Assembly: GCF_030272615.1 (NCBI RefSeq)
Contig: NC_081411.1
Location: 826,392,397 to 826,456,396 of the forward strand
Direction: 5' to 3'
Length of the DNA: 64,000 nt
Origin: Cryptomeria japonica
Lineage: Eukaryota; Streptophyta; Pinopsida; Cupressales; Cupressaceae
The notes below the pieces were generated by a model. That model made no database searches. It was not told the DNA's origin and worked only from the letters and a program-made list of their open reading frames with translations. Shown in pieces: positions 1 through 12,439 of this stretch; positions within the stretch are counted from its first letter, which is position 1; each line of letters begins with the position of its first letter. The translations under genes were made by a program, and so were the position numbers.

Positions 1-377
1 AGGCTAAAGTGAAAGGCTAAAGTAAATTTAAATAAATAAATTGAATAATTTATTTAATCAAATAGAGGAATGTGGATGATTTAATTAAATAGAGGAATGA
101 GAATAAAATGAACATTAAATATTCATTTAGGAATGTGGTCATTTTTATACATCTACAGATTCATTTCCTTTACATTTGTCAATTTGAGTGGTGCAAGAGC
201 ACCCTCATGCTCGCAATAGTCAAATTTGGTTTTTTTTCTTGTTTTCCATTATTTCATCTAAATAAGGTGATTTGGGACTATTAATGATCATTCGGAGTCA
301 TTTGTGAAAGTTTGGGGTCATTTGGATAAAAGATGTAAAAGTTGCTTAGTTGTTGTCAAAGTTGTCAAAGTTGTCAA
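1..377. other. Unassigned left flank
   Basis: AT-rich sequence ahead of the satellite. The first 120 bases are runs of AATAAATT-type sequence. Near 350-385 there are three GTTGTCAAA units just before satellite similarity begins. I see no gene here. It may be the end of another transposon, but no terminus can be identified. Confidence 0.4.
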
Positions 378-2218
378 AGTTGCAAGATAGGCTAGATATG
401 ATTTCATTTGTTGTGGGAACAAACTAGCATCATGAGAAAATCTCGGTGGGAAGGTTTACACTAGGTATGCTCCTATTTTTCCTCCCAACAAGTTGGAACT
501 TTGAAAGCCATACCCTACCAACGAGATCTCTCAAGTGCCCTGAGTCCAAAAAATTGTCAAACTTTGATGGACTATTTCTCACAATCTAGGACTATTTTTC
601 ACAATATAGGATGCATATGATTTATATTGTTAAACCTATAGGGTCATGTGAGGCTCATCTACAATGACCTTTCTTGGTTTTTGATGACTCAGAGCCATTT
701 TCAAATGGTAGCATTTTTTCACTTGGTGCAAAAACCGTTAGTTGCATGCAATGCAAAGTTGCACGATAGGGTAGATTTGATTTTTTTCATCATGGGAAAA
801 AACCAGCATCATGAGTGTGTCCGAGTGGGAAGTTTTACATTAGGAATTCTCTTATTGTGCCTCCCAATGAGCCGGAACATTGAGAGAAATATCCTATCGA
901 CACAATCTCTCAAGTGCCCCGAGTCTAAAAAAATATTAAACTTTGACAAACTGTCACTCATAATCCAGTATGCATATGATTTATCTATTTGAACCTATAG
1001 GGTCATGTGAGGCTTGTCTACAATGACCTATCTCATTTTTTGATGACTCGGAGCCATTTTAAAATGGTAGCATTTTTTCACTTGGTGCAAAAATTGTTAG
1101 TTGCATGCAATGCAAAGTTGCACAACAGGCTAGATTTGATTTCGTTCATCGTGGGCATAAACCATCATTATAAGCAAATCTGGATGGGAAGTTTTTTTCT
1201 AGGCATGCTCCTATTGTGCCTCCCAATGAGTCAGAACGTCGAAATCCATACCCTACCGACGCGATCTCTCAAGTGCACCGAGTCCAAAAAATTGTCAAAC
1301 TTTGATAGACTATTTCTCGCAATCCAAGATGCATATGATTGATCTATTTGGACCTATAGGGTCACATGAGGCTTGTCTACAATGACCAATCTTGGTTTTT
1401 GATGAATCCAAGCCATTTTCAAATGGTAGCATTTTTTCACTTGGTGCAAAAATTGTCAATTACATGCAATGCAAAGTTGCACGATAGACTAGATTTGATT
1501 TTGTTCGTCGTGGGGACAAGATAGCATCACAAGGGTGTCTGGGTGGGCAGGCTTACTCTAGGCATGCTCCTATTGTGCCTCCCAACAAGCCAAAATGTCG
1601 AGAGGCATACCCTACCGGTGTGATCTCTCAAGTGCCCTGAATCCAAAAAATGTCAAACTTTGACGGACTGTTTCTCACAATTCAGGATGCATATGACTGT
1701 TTTTTTGAACCTTAGGGTCATGTGAGGCTCATCTACAATGAACTATCTCAAATTTTAGCAAGTTAGAGCCATTTTCAAATGGTAGTATTTTTTTACTCGG
1801 TGTAAAAACTCTCAATTGCACAATAGGCTAGAATTGATTTCATTCGTCATGGGCACAAACTAGCACCATGAGCATGTTTGGGTGGGCATTTTTACACTAG
1901 GAATGCTCCTGTTGTGCCTCCCAACAAACCAGAATGTCAAGAGCCATACCCTACTAGTGCGATCTCTCAAGTGCTCTGAGTCCAAAAAATTGTCAAACTT
2001 TGATAGGCTATTTCTCCCAATCCAGGATGTATATTGTTATTTGTTTGAGCCTATAGGGTCACTGGAGGCTCTTCTAAAATGACCTATCTTGGTTTTTATG
2101 ATTCAGAGCCATTTTCAAATGGTAGTGTTTTTTCACTTGGTGCAAAAACCGTTAGTTGCATGCAATGCAAAGTTGCACGATAGGCTAGATATGATTTCAT
2201 TCATCATGGGCACAAACC
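378..2218. repeat. About 359-bp satellite, block A (5 monomers plus partials)
   Basis: The anchor GCACGATAGGCTAGAT, with variants, recurs near 382, 761, 1120, 1479, 1818 and 2175, giving spacings of 379, 359, 359, 339 and 357. Other recurring landmarks are CACTTGGTGCAAAAA, ATCTCTCAAGTGCCC and AACCTATAGGGTCA. The array stops inside a monomer at 2218, where the Copia element enters, and resumes at 35902 at the matching monomer position. Several monomers contain an open frame of about 112 codons starting at the same relative place (648, 1007). The third copy is closed by a stop, so I treat these frames as chance. Repeats of this kind are usually heterochromatic; that is inference. Confidence 0.9.
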
Positions 2219-3352
2219 TGTTGGTATTATGGATGACTTTGTCATGTGTTGCATTGGTTTTGTCATTGATGTCAACACTTATCTTTCTAGAGGTCTACAT
2301 TGTTGATTTGGCATGATAGTTATATTATTTTATTGTTGAACCGCCACATTGTGGTCCTGGCATGGTCAATGGCTTATGCATAGTCACTGGTATATGCTTC
2401 ATTGAAAGGATATATGGTTCACTGATAGCTCAGGAAGTTGATGATGACTTGTTATCATCTGGAGATTAGTTGGTTATGTCAAATAAATGGATTGGATAAT
2501 TGGATTTGGTGTTTTTCTTATTGGTCTAATCGAGTTCACATATTTGCCTTTACCAACAGATAAGTCTAGGTTATGGACCAGTACAAGATATCATGTTCCA
2601 GATCAGCACAAAACATTTTGGAAATGGTATATTGATTGAATATTTTGTAAATGTATTGAGCTGACATATTGTATCACATCAAGACTTATTTTGTAGTTGA
2701 TTTAAATGTAATATCTTTAGTGAGTCGAACTTATGATTGAGGTCTTAGGTTTTGTATAAATAGTTGTAAGATCTTATTGAAGATCGGATATTATGAGTGT
2801 GTGTGAATATTGAAGATCATTGAAGAGCAAAAATAAGTAGATCCTTGTGCGAATCATGCAGATATTATTTGAAGGTTGAAGGAAAGGTTATGAAGGTGTT
2901 TGTCACTCATGGTTAGACCTTTAACCAGTACTGAATCCAACATTGTAGATGCTACATTGAAGCAATATAATTTTATTGGATTTAACCATCCAATTGTAGT
3001 CAGTGTGATTCCTATTTTGTGATTGAGTAGTGAGCTCTAGGTGGTCGGACTTTTTGCATGTGCAGACCCCATTATTGTATTCACTTACTAGCTGTAGTAG
3101 TATCATCTGATTTGGGTAAGGTTTCCCACTGCGGTTTTTCCCCTTATAGGGTTTCCACTTCAAAATCTTTTTGTCATGTGTTGTAGATGTTGTTTCTATT
3201 TCTGTTTCATGCATTGAGTTATACCTATACTGCTATAATTGTTAATCTATTTTATTGGCACTAAGTTTTAAGTTGGATTAAGTTGTTTTGGGTTGTAATT
3301 TATTGACAACTGATTCACCCCCCCTCTTAGTTGTCCTTCCCAGTTCCTAAAA
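2219..3352 (+). repeat. 5' LTR of Copia element
   Basis: Begins TGTTGGTATTATGG and ends in CCTAAAA where the 3' LTR has CCTAACA, so the terminal CA has mutated. It matches 34749-35901 along its length. It would carry promoter and polyadenylation signals for the element; the stretch TTTTGTATAAATAG near 2751-2764 is a candidate TATA region. Confidence 0.9.
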
Positions 3353-3354
3353 AT

Positions 3355-3366
3355 TGGTATCAAAGC
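3355..3366 (+). other. Primer binding site, initiator tRNA-Met type
   Basis: TGGTATCAAAGC lies two bases after the LTR. The usual plant site is TGGTATCAGAGC, so there is one mismatch. It is the expected start of minus-strand DNA synthesis. Confidence 0.88.
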
Positions 3367-3409
3367 CTATTCCTCTTTTTGCCAAAGCCTAACAGCTTAA
3401 GGAGATTCT

Positions 3410-4288
3410 ATGACACCAAATATTTTCAGGAAGGACAGTCCTAAACTTGATGGAACTAACTATGGTATATGGAAGATCAGAATGGAAACACATTTGAACT
3501 ACATTGGAAGAGATATATGGGATGTTACAAAGAATGGCTATGTTGGTCCTACTCAGAATCACCCTCATCCACCGACATTGGCTAAAGACTTGGAGAATGA
3601 TTGCAAAGCAAGAGAAGCACTTCTGAGCAAATTATCAGATCAACAAATCATGGGATTATCAGACTAATCTACTACAAAAACTATTTGGGATAAACTGGAA
3701 ACATTGAATGAAGGAGATACCACTATCAAGATTGCAAAATTGGAATGTTACCGGGTCAAGTATGAAAATTTAAAAATGGAAGAAGATGAAAGAATTTTTT
3801 CATTAATGGATTCAATAGTTAATGAAATTGTTTTAGGAATACAATGTTGTGGAGGATCCTTAAGTGAAGATGAATTTGTTTCTAAAGTTTTAAGAGCTTT
3901 GCCACCAGCTTACAAAATGAAAGTGACTGCTATTAATGAGTTGAGAACAATGCCTAATACATCAGTTTCTAGAGATACTTTGGTTGGAAAACTTTCTTCT
4001 TTTGAGCTTGAAGAGTTTGGTCCTATTGCTACAGTAAAAAATGATATAGCTTTCAAAGCATCATCATCAGTATCATCATCATCATCTAAGAAATCTAATT
4101 GGAAAGCACTTTATGCAAAATAACTTGAAGATATGATGATAGAAAATGAAGAACTTGAATCACTATTTGCAAGGAAGATGCCTAAAGGTCAAGAAGGAAG
4201 TAAGTATGAAGGTAAAGCACCTTTCAATTGTTCTATTTGCAATAAAGTTGGTCATATGGCTTCTAGGTGTCCTAATAGACATGCATGA
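3410..4288 (+). pseudogene. gag: Copia gag, broken
   Basis: The frame opens at the ATG at 3410 and runs in one frame to a TGA at 4286. In-frame stops at 3665 and 4121 look like C-to-T changes of glutamine codons. The N-terminal part is the Copia gag type (motif LDGTNYGIWKIRMETHL). A zinc knuckle of form C-x2-C-x4-H-x4-C lies at 4229-4270 (CSICNKVGHMASRC). Gag forms the virus-like particle and the knuckle binds RNA. Protease and integrase follow in the same frame, as expected for a single Copia polyprotein. Confidence 0.88.
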
Positions 4289-5605
4289 CTAAGAGAGGAA
4301 GCAAAAAGAACATATTAACATAACCCTAAATATTAGAGATACATATTTAAGAAAAACAAAGATAAGTAATGTTACTATGTAGATGAAGGTGTTACAAATG
4401 ATTCAAATGAAGATCCAACATATAGTGGATGGGCATTTGTTGCATTAAAAGAAGATCAACCGGCACCTATTGGCAAACCACTAGAGCAGGCATTAGTAGC
4501 AAAAATTGAAGAAAATGAGGAATGGATCATTGATAGTGGATGCTCACAACATATGACTTGTGATAAAAGCAAATTCTTATCATTACAAGAAATTCATGGA
4601 GGTCTAGTAATATTTGGAGATGACCAAGCTTGTTTAATCAAAGGAAGAGGCACTATATCTTTGGATGGTAAGCACAATACTAACAATGTTTATTATGTAG
4701 AAGGTTTAAAGCATAATCTTTTGAGCGTTGGTTAGTTAGTGGAAAAGGGATTTCAATTACAATTCAAGAATGAAAAATGCAAAATCATGAACAAAACTGG
4801 GTTGGAAATTGCAACTGGTAATCAGACTAAAGGTAATATCTTTCATTTGAATACCAATGATAAGACCTATTTGATTGCTCACATTGATGAAAGTTGGTTA
4901 TGGCATAAAAGACTCTATCATGTGAATTTTGATTGCATTGTAAAGATCAGTTCAACTAAGGTAGTAAGGGATTTACTTAAGATTGTGAAATCTAATAATC
5001 TAGTATGTAAAGAATGTCAAATGGGAAAGCAAGTTAGAACAACATTTAAGAGCATTTCTGAGAAATCCAATAATATTCTTGATTTAATTCATACTAATTT
5101 ATGTGGTCCAGCAAGGACAATAAGTCTTCAGGGTGATAGATACTTTATACTAATAATTGATGATTATTCTAGAATGTGTTGGTTTACTTTTCTCAAGGAG
5201 AAATCTGAAGCTTTTGGAAGATTCAAGATATATAAGGCAATGGTAGAGAATGAAACCATCAAGAAAATCAAATGTTTGAGATTTGATCAAGGAGGAGAAT
5301 TTACATCTAGGGAATTCAATTCATTCTATAAGGAGAATAGAATCAAAAGACAACTATCAGCACCCAAGACACCCCAGCAGAATGGAGTTGTGGAAAGGAA
5401 GAATATAACTACACTAGATGCAGGAAGAACCATGATGATGAAAGAAAATATACATCATGTGTACTAGAGAGAAGCAATGAATACAATGGTTTATACTTTC
5501 AACATAATTCATATCAAAGGTTAAACTGATAAGACCCCTTATGAACTATGGTTTGGTCATACTCCTACTCTTAAATACTTCAGAATATTTGGAAGCAAAT
5601 GCTAT
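4289..5605 (+). pseudogene. pol: Copia pol 5' part: protease and integrase
   Basis: Same frame as gag. The aspartic protease motif DSGCSQHMT is at 4532-4558, followed by KHNLLSVG. The integrase zinc domain shows WHKRLYHVN and CKECQMGKQ. In the catalytic core I see the first Asp in IIDDYSR, the second in FDQGGEF (usually SDNGGEF) and the Glu in GVVERKN, so the DDE triad remains. Stops occur at 4733 (a Gln codon in relatives), 5465 (Trp in relatives) and near 5522, with three more between gag and protease. The frame is cut at GSKCY by the Tat element and resumes at 30670. Confidence 0.88.
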
Positions 5606-7084
5606 TGTAGTCACATAAATCTCTCCATTTTAATTAAATGAATATTTTCTATTTATTTGATTAATAAACCCACTAGCCATCAGTTAATTAAATTAATATT
5701 TAATTAATTCATCTTCAAACATTCTCTTATTAATTAAATAAATTATTCAATTTATTTTAATTAATTCATTAAACCAAATTCAAAATCAATTAAATGAATT
5801 AAACCTATTTATTTAATTTAATCCCCTTTCCTCTTTTAAATAAATAATTAAAACATTTATTTAAATCATTAAATCCCCCCCAACTTGCATTCTCCTAAAA
5901 ATGCAAGTTGCACCTATTTGTTGAAATAAATGAATTTTATTTTAATAAAAATCCTATTTTCCCTCACCCACCAAAACCACTTGCAAACCTAAATCCCCTT
6001 CTAGACTCTTCTAAACCCTTCCTAATTAGCCTAATCCATCCCCTAAATATTGTCACATTCCTAAGCAACTTGGAGTCACTTCTCAAAGCCCTCAAAGTCT
6101 TTGAAAAGCATTTAATGCTTTATGTGTTCAACAATCTAACCTCTAAAGTCTTCCAAACCACTAATGGCTCTTACATGACCATTAATGGCTCTTACATAAC
6201 CATTTATGGTTAAATCCACTTGCACCCATGGTTAGGGAATTTGACCTCTAACTCAACCCTCATGTAACCCATGTGTCTCCTCAAGAATTTATTGCTTTGA
6301 CCATGGTTATCCTCACTAACTCTTGCACAAGAGTTTATCCATTGGATAAAAACATTATTCCTTGAATAATGAATTTATTCACTCAACTCAACATTAACCC
6401 TACCTCCCAAGTTAACCCTCAGGTCATGTCAAGCATTTAATACTTCTTCCCTCTCCTCTCAACCCATCTCATGTTGACACTTGTCATCCTGGGATTGGGT
6501 TGAAAGCTCTCACATGGATCTTAAACCATTCAATCCTAACCCTTGTTGAGATTACTCAATTTCAACCATCCATTGCTCCATTTTACCTATAAATAGAGCT
6601 CATTGCTTCATAATCTAGATCCTGAAAACTTGTATGCATTTAACTTATAGCATATTTAAGAGAGAGAATTTTAGCATAATCAATCATATATTGTCATTTT
6701 GGACTAAAATAAATTTTAGTTCATTACATAGCATCTCATGTCTAGTTTGTTTTACAATTGCATAGCATAGTTTAGAGCATTTCAATCTTAAATCTCCATA
6801 AGACATCCATAGTGCAAAAAGCTGCTGAGAGCTACACTCATTTGGAAACTTGGAGAGGAGAGGAATAGGGGAGGAGGAGCTACAAGCATGGTGGAAAGCA
6901 TTTGGAGATGCCTTGTTGCATTTGCTTTTATTGTTAAATGCTCTATTTTGCTTATAGTGTCTCTCTCGATATGCCTGTTTAGAATAATCTTTGGTTGTTA
7001 ACATTGACTCTTAACTCTTGTGTTTCTTGTGTGTGTGTTGCCTTACCACAGGTTTTTCTAACATTCTTCTTTTGCAAATCATCA
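5606..7084 (+). repeat. 5' LTR of Tat element
   Basis: Runs from TGTAGTCACA to AAATCATCA and matches 29187-30664 almost base for base in length. The first 300 bases are AT-rich TTAATTAA-type sequence. A TATA box lies near its middle-right. Confidence 0.92.
6588..6597 (+). promoter_or_regulatory. TATA box of Tat LTR
   Basis: CTATAAATAG is conserved in the 3' LTR (30168-30177) and in the duplicated LTR fragment (7166-7175). It is the likely core promoter of the element. Confidence 0.75.
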
Positions 7085-7202
7085 TTTGGTGAACCCAACG
7101 TGAATCGAACACGCAACATTCTGATCCTGATTACTCAATCTCAACCATCCATTGCTCCATTTTACCTATAAATAGAGCTCATTTCTTCATAATCGAGATC
7201 CT
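7085..7202 (+). repeat. Leader stub plus start of a duplicated LTR 3' segment
   Basis: Bases 7085-7128 are the start of the Tat leader (TTTGGTGAACCCAACG). From 7129 the sequence repeats LTR sequence found at 6550 (GATTACTCAATCTCAACC) including its TATA box. It is cut at 7202 by the unclassified element and resumes at 13156. The target duplication ATCCT occupies 7198-7202. Confidence 0.85.
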
Positions 7203-7208
7203 TGTTGG

Positions 7209-7257
7209 GTGAATATTTTGTCACCAGCGTACCAATGACAAAATATATATTTCACAC
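7209..7257. repeat. Terminal hairpin near left end
   Basis: GTGAATATTTTGTCA is followed after a short loop by TGACAAAATATATATTTCAC. The arms pair apart from a 5-base ATATA bulge. It lies six bases inside the element terminus. A smaller hairpin (TATGAAAC and GTTTCATA) lies near the right end at about 13091-13112. Confidence 0.7.
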
Positions 7258-7955
7258 AATGCTATGCTGAGAAATTAATCTCTCCTCTCATAAAGGGGAG
7301 GTTCCCTATGAAATTTCTCCTCTAATTAAAAAGAAATTAAATTTGTGGGTTGGTGTTGGGCATATAACTCTCTTTTTTCAGAGTTTACGTACTCTCCCTT
7401 CACCTAGTTATAGTTTCTCTACCTCTTCAGATATTTAAAGAAAAGAACTATTAATCTAAGAAACTACACCAAGAGTTACTATTAAGCAGCACAAAGTCTC
7501 CTTTAAAGTAACACTAATTCAAACTAATCATTACAAATTAAACAATTAGAAACTCAACATAAAGCACAAAGTCTTCAAGTATAGATTTCTAATCCATTAA
7601 ACTACTAATAACCACAGCAATACAAAGCTTACTACAAGTTACTTCCTTTATCAACAGATTTCTCAAGTATGCTAAGAGCACAAAGTTTATTGGCAAGATT
7701 TGAGAGCTCTTTAACCATATAGAAATATCTTAAAGATCAAATAAGTAAAGATAATATGTATTCAATGGACATAGGAACATTAAATAATATAAACAAATTT
7801 ATTGATACAACACAAAGTTTGCATTCAACAAAACTATTTTCTTTATTTGTTTGATTGAATTCTCACCACAAAAGCCCAAAGTCTTAATTGGGATAAAAAT
7901 CCAACAAAGTTTTGCTTAGCATGAAAAAAGATAAAATATTTACAAAAAGGTCCTC

Positions 7956-7965
7956 CTTATATAGG
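7956..7965 (-). promoter_or_regulatory. Candidate TATA box, minus strand
   Basis: Read on the minus strand this is CCTATATAAG followed by GAGGACC, a good plant TATA context. It lies downstream of the degenerate minus-strand gene and points out of the element, as a promoter in a 3' LTR would. No function is shown. Confidence 0.4.
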
Positions 7966-8309
7966 AAAAGAAGTTGAGAAAAAGGTGGGCACGGTTGACT
8001 TATTCAACCGCATAGTCCCATTTTGCTACAACTACTACATAAAGAAAACATGCAGCTGCATGAAAATTGACAACATATATTAGTGCAGCTGCATGAAGAT
8101 AGAGTGCCAAAAGGAGAACTTCATTATTGATTCTCTTCTTCATTGGATTTCTGAAAGCCTTCAAATTTAGCAAGAATGGCTTTAACCTCTACTTCATTTG
8201 GCATCAAGGTGGAAATTTTGATGATTTGAACATGAGACATGGAATCTTGAATCTTCACCTATTTCTTTTTAATATCATTCAGCATGGATGCAAGGACTTC
8301 AAAGCCAAC

Positions 8310-11300
8310 CTAAATTTCTAACAATTTGTCAAATGTATCAAGCGAGAAGTCTTGTCCCGTGCATTGGTCCATCAAGGAAAGAAATTCCTGTGTGATGACT
8401 TCAGCAGTGACGAGATTTTGATTGCCATCATACAAATAATAAGGGAGATCACCAACCTTAGCAAAAATAAGGTCAACTTCATCATCACCTTCTTTCTTTT
8501 CACAATCCAGCTCTACAATCATTAATTTCATTATCTCTTGTTTATGAGACAATAATGACAAGATCTGAATATACTTCTCCCTTGTGGGAATTACATTTGT
8601 TCTCAACCAGGACATCTATCCTGAAATCCTCCATTTTGCTCCAAAGGGTAGTGCTTTTCACAACTTCCTCAATTTCTTGAGATAAAGAGGTTTTGAGTCT
8701 TTGCATCCGACTCTGGATCACTTCATAATCAGACAATAGTTCCACCATTGAACTCAAAAGATGAGAGCTTTCTGACCTTAGCCACAAGATCCATTCGTCC
8801 ATCACTCGACCTTTAGCTCCTACCTGTTCAATCCTCTTGAGAGTTTCAATATCTATTGATGATCATATAGGTTTAACCTCTTGTGAAGATTGTGTTACCT
8901 TCAAAAGGACGTTGGTCAGCTGCTCACATTTTTGATTCAGGATATTTTTCTCATCCCTCTCCTGATCCAGTCTTCTCAACAAAGAATTAAGGGTTATCTG
9001 AGAATCTAATTTCACACTTTCATGTGTCTCCACTCTGAGCTCCACAACTTGCATGGTATAATCTTTTGATCGTATGTTGCCTTTGTCCTTGTCTGATGAT
9101 GGCACCATAACTTCAGCGTATTTTCTTTTGGAAGATGGGTCTACTACCACCTGAGATACTATCTTTGGCTTCTTCATTCCTTTAGGCTTTGGAGGAACCA
9201 AAAGTTCAAAGTCAAATTAATCAGGAGATATTACCTATTTTTTCCTCTTAGGGGCCACTACTTCCATCCAAGGGGGTAGTTCTCGATTAGATGATGGAGT
9301 AGTAGCTCCTTGCTGACTTGGGGTCGAAGATTCTAGAGTAGGTTGACTAGAACTTGGAGCAGTTGTGAGTATAACTGATGGTGCTGACATTGAAGCATCT
9401 AGTGGAACATTTATTGCTGCTACCTCTTCAATTACAGGTGGGAGAGTTGAGGGTGCCGTGAGTGTAACTTCAACACTTACCAATGAAGGGATTGTTGTGA
9501 CGGTGGTAGTAATGGCAGGTTAATCTATTGAAACCTGTTCTGCAAGTGCATCTTGCAAGGTTTCATTAAAATCCATCATGGTAGACTCAAAATTAGATGA
9601 AGGGATATCATCTAAAGTAGAGAAGTTTGTTATTGTAAAAAATTGACTAGCGGTCTCTGATTGCGGCATGCCCATACTTAGATCTCCATCTTCATGAACA
9701 TCTTCATCCTCTTGATCAGAGTTAGAGTGAGAATCAATAGAGTGAACGACTACTTGTGAGATAACCAGGGCATCAACTTCAGCTGGGCATGATACTTCTT
9801 CTGCCTGTACTTCCTCTTGTTGAGGAATTTCACCTTCTTTGACCTCTTTTCCCTTTCCAGCTTCACTAGCAGGTTGTTGTTCTGACTCTTTCGTCACTAC
9901 TTCCTGTGATGCGGATGATGATTCGCCCTGCTTTGACCCTTTAACTATAAATTTGATTTTGTGTCCTTTACCCTTTGATTGTATTGTAGGAGCCGAGGAT
10001 AGTGCATGTGAGTCTTCCTTACTCTTGGTTCTTATTTCAGCTATTACTATCTTGCCCAATGGACCATCACTGTTGTCATCATCTCCTGAACTAGTGGGAA
10101 GTTGTTTCATCCTGAGATTCTTCTTTAGCAACCAAGCATTGGTGTTTGCTAAGATAGGAGAGATCCTTTATGTAATAGATTTTCTTTCCTTCTTTGACCA
10201 TTACACAGGTGGAAGTGGGGAGTCAGCAATCTTTTTCTCATAATAAACAAGGTCTACTATGTCATCTATGTCCTCCATAGTCATTGGGATCTTAGCTAGA
10301 TCCAGATTTTCAATTTGTTCTAGAGTAAGGCAGCTGAAATCCATCCTTCTTATATCTTCCTCATTCTGACAATCCGCCCAAACATCCTCAAACCTATAAA
10401 CATGAGTGTAAGTTCTTTTGAGCTTGCTCTTTATACCCCGAAAATCAAAATCGATTCGAGCCTTGAATATTCTCATGGTGTTCCATTGCATTTCCTCCTC
10501 CATATTTTTGGCTTTGGGATTGGTTAGCACAGAATACCTGCCAATTGACTCTAGAAATTTTAGCCCAGTCTTATGTGCTTGTGATTGTTTCTCATGCACA
10601 CTAATTAGTTGTCTGCACAACTCCATGAGGATGATTTTATTTGAAGGAAACCTTGGAAGGATGAAGGGCTCACCTGAGAAACATCCAATTCGGATATAGG
10701 TGAATGTGGGAAATTGTAGAAATACACACCCAAAATGAGACACCTTGTTGTAAGCGGACTCTGATATTCTCCTCTTCTTCAGGCCTTTATCAGAAATGCA
10801 CTTCCATACAACAAAGAAGGCATCATTATAATGATTACCTTGATTTTTGATAGTTAGGTGATCATAGTACTCCCAAACGAGCACCACTCTTCTATCACCC
10901 TTAGTAGACAAACCTAGATATTGCCTCATCGAAGCAGCCGCATAAACCAGGTATGAGGCCATATAAAACATTAGGGTTACCTTGACCTCTTTCAATTGGG
11001 CACAAAGCGCATCACTGATCTGTTCTCCCCAATCAATTCTTGCAGCTCCCTTTTTTATTATATTCATGTAGTAAATCATCCAGCTTTGGAAATAATGAGT
11101 CTTTTAATCCTCTTACTCTGGACAACATAGTAACCATGTCATTATATTCTTCATTAAAATCACTTCTATGGAAGGATTTGGGCCAGTGTGAGGTGAGGGA
11201 AGTTCTTGCAGCATAGAGATAAATAGTATTGATCACCTTTTTGCATTTATCCTCATATTTCTCATAGTACTCTTGAGCACTCTCTTGAGAAATATCAGCT

Positions 11301-11641
11301 ACTTCTTTAGCTAATGAGCCTTTGAAGACACTATTGAAGAATAAACTGTCTAAGGTCATGATGACATTCTAATCATCATCTTTTACTTGTCTTGTGCTTG
11401 GATCAAAGTGATCAGCTACTGCCAGTACAAATTCAAGATCGTGAGCTACAACTAGGAAAGATGCATACTTATGCAGCTCAGATTTGATTATACTAGTTAG
11501 ACGTCTCGGAGCCTTCTGAACCCGGTCGACAAATTATTGCATGTCAACATGCCCAATTTCGGTGTCCCTGATCTCCTTAATATTAGAGTCCACTGAACTC
11601 TCTGGGTACATATTCAAGTACCTGTCGTACTTGTATTTCAT
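8310..11641 (-). pseudogene. Long degenerate gene of unknown family
   Basis: A reading frame of about 1,100 codons is traceable from an ATG at 11641 to a stop at 8310. It is broken by stops (for example after VDMQ and KDDD) and by shifts, one at an A/G run near 11045. The N-terminal half is compact and helical (motifs WGEQISDALCAQLKEVK, RRVVLVWEYYDHLT, RFPSNKIILMELCRQLI). The middle (about 10130-9240) is rich in Ser, Thr, Pro and Glu. The 9200-8310 part has coiled-coil-like runs (LLRRLDQERDEKNILNQKCE). I see no reverse transcriptase, integrase or transposase motif. It resembles in outline the large uncharacterised proteins of non-autonomous plant transposons, which is only an impression. Confidence 0.6.
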
Positions 11642-11890
11642 CTTTTTTGATGATGCTTTACTCGGAGAAGGCTATCCTGAGGAAGACTCAGGCTTGTTGT
11701 GTCAGAGCCTTGACATTCGTGCACAATGACTACATTCAACACTGATGATTAGCCATTCATCATTATCAAAAATCAATTTTTTCTCAAACAGATCGAAAAA
11801 CGAGACTCAAAATAGGCCAAGGAGTAAAAACTACCAAAACAGCAAGTCGGAGAAAAAAGTTTGATCTACTTCTTTTAAAAACAAAAAGTT

Positions 11891-12439
11891 TGCACATCAA
11901 GGTTTAAAGTCCGATGAGCAATTCTAGGGAATATTAGCAGCACATCGGAGTTTAAACTCCGATGTGCAAACTTGGAAAAAGAACATGCACATCAAACTTT
12001 AAAGTCTAATGTGAAGGCTCGAGAAAACATCAGCACATCGGACTTTAAAGTCCGATGTGCAGGACAAAGTTCAAAACAAGCACATCAGACTTTAAAGTCT
12101 GATGTACACTCTAGAAAAGATCAAAGGCACATCATACTTTAAAGTCTGATGTTCTTTGAAGAGGGAAGGACAACTGGGTGACATGTCGGGTTTTAAAACT
12201 CGACATGTCACCCTATACCCCTCCGCATATTGGATTTTAAAGTCTAATATGCGAAGGTTAATAGGCCACATATCAGACTTTAAAATCCGATATTCAAAGA
12301 AACAAATATTCAGCTAGACACCAGACTTTAAAGTCCGGTATGTAGCTTAAGATAAGGGGCTTTAGAGGACAATTGGGTTTTGAAGTCCGATTGTTCTTCA
12401 GAACAAAGGAGGCAATCAGACTTCAAAATCCGATTGTCC
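11891..12439. repeat. Palindrome array, cluster 1 (12 units)
   Basis: Twelve palindromes of 28-36 bp at roughly 43-52 base spacing, starting near 11891, 11940, 11987, 12033, 12080, 12127, 12179, 12224, 12267, 12312, 12368 and 12411. Most share the core ACTTTAAAGT. Units at 11940-11967 and 12033-12060 are perfect: arms GCACATCGGAGTTT and GCACATCGGACTTT, each with its exact complement. Arms change along the cluster (CACATCGG, CATGTCGG, GCATATTGG, GACAATTGG) while both sides mostly change together. It lies upstream of the degenerate minus-strand gene. Confidence 0.9.

Noticed and set aside
648-1342. Two small protein genes of 114 and 111 codons
   Set aside because: They are the same part of neighbouring satellite monomers; the third copy is closed by a stop.
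7203-8107. A complete 3' LTR at the left of the unclassified element
   Set aside because: The TATA box and position would fit, but no partner copy was found on the right and no clear inner border with purine tract was seen.
9839-10243. Plus-strand frame of 134 codons
   Set aside because: It is the shadow of the minus-strand degenerate gene, which has a consistent frame and composition there.
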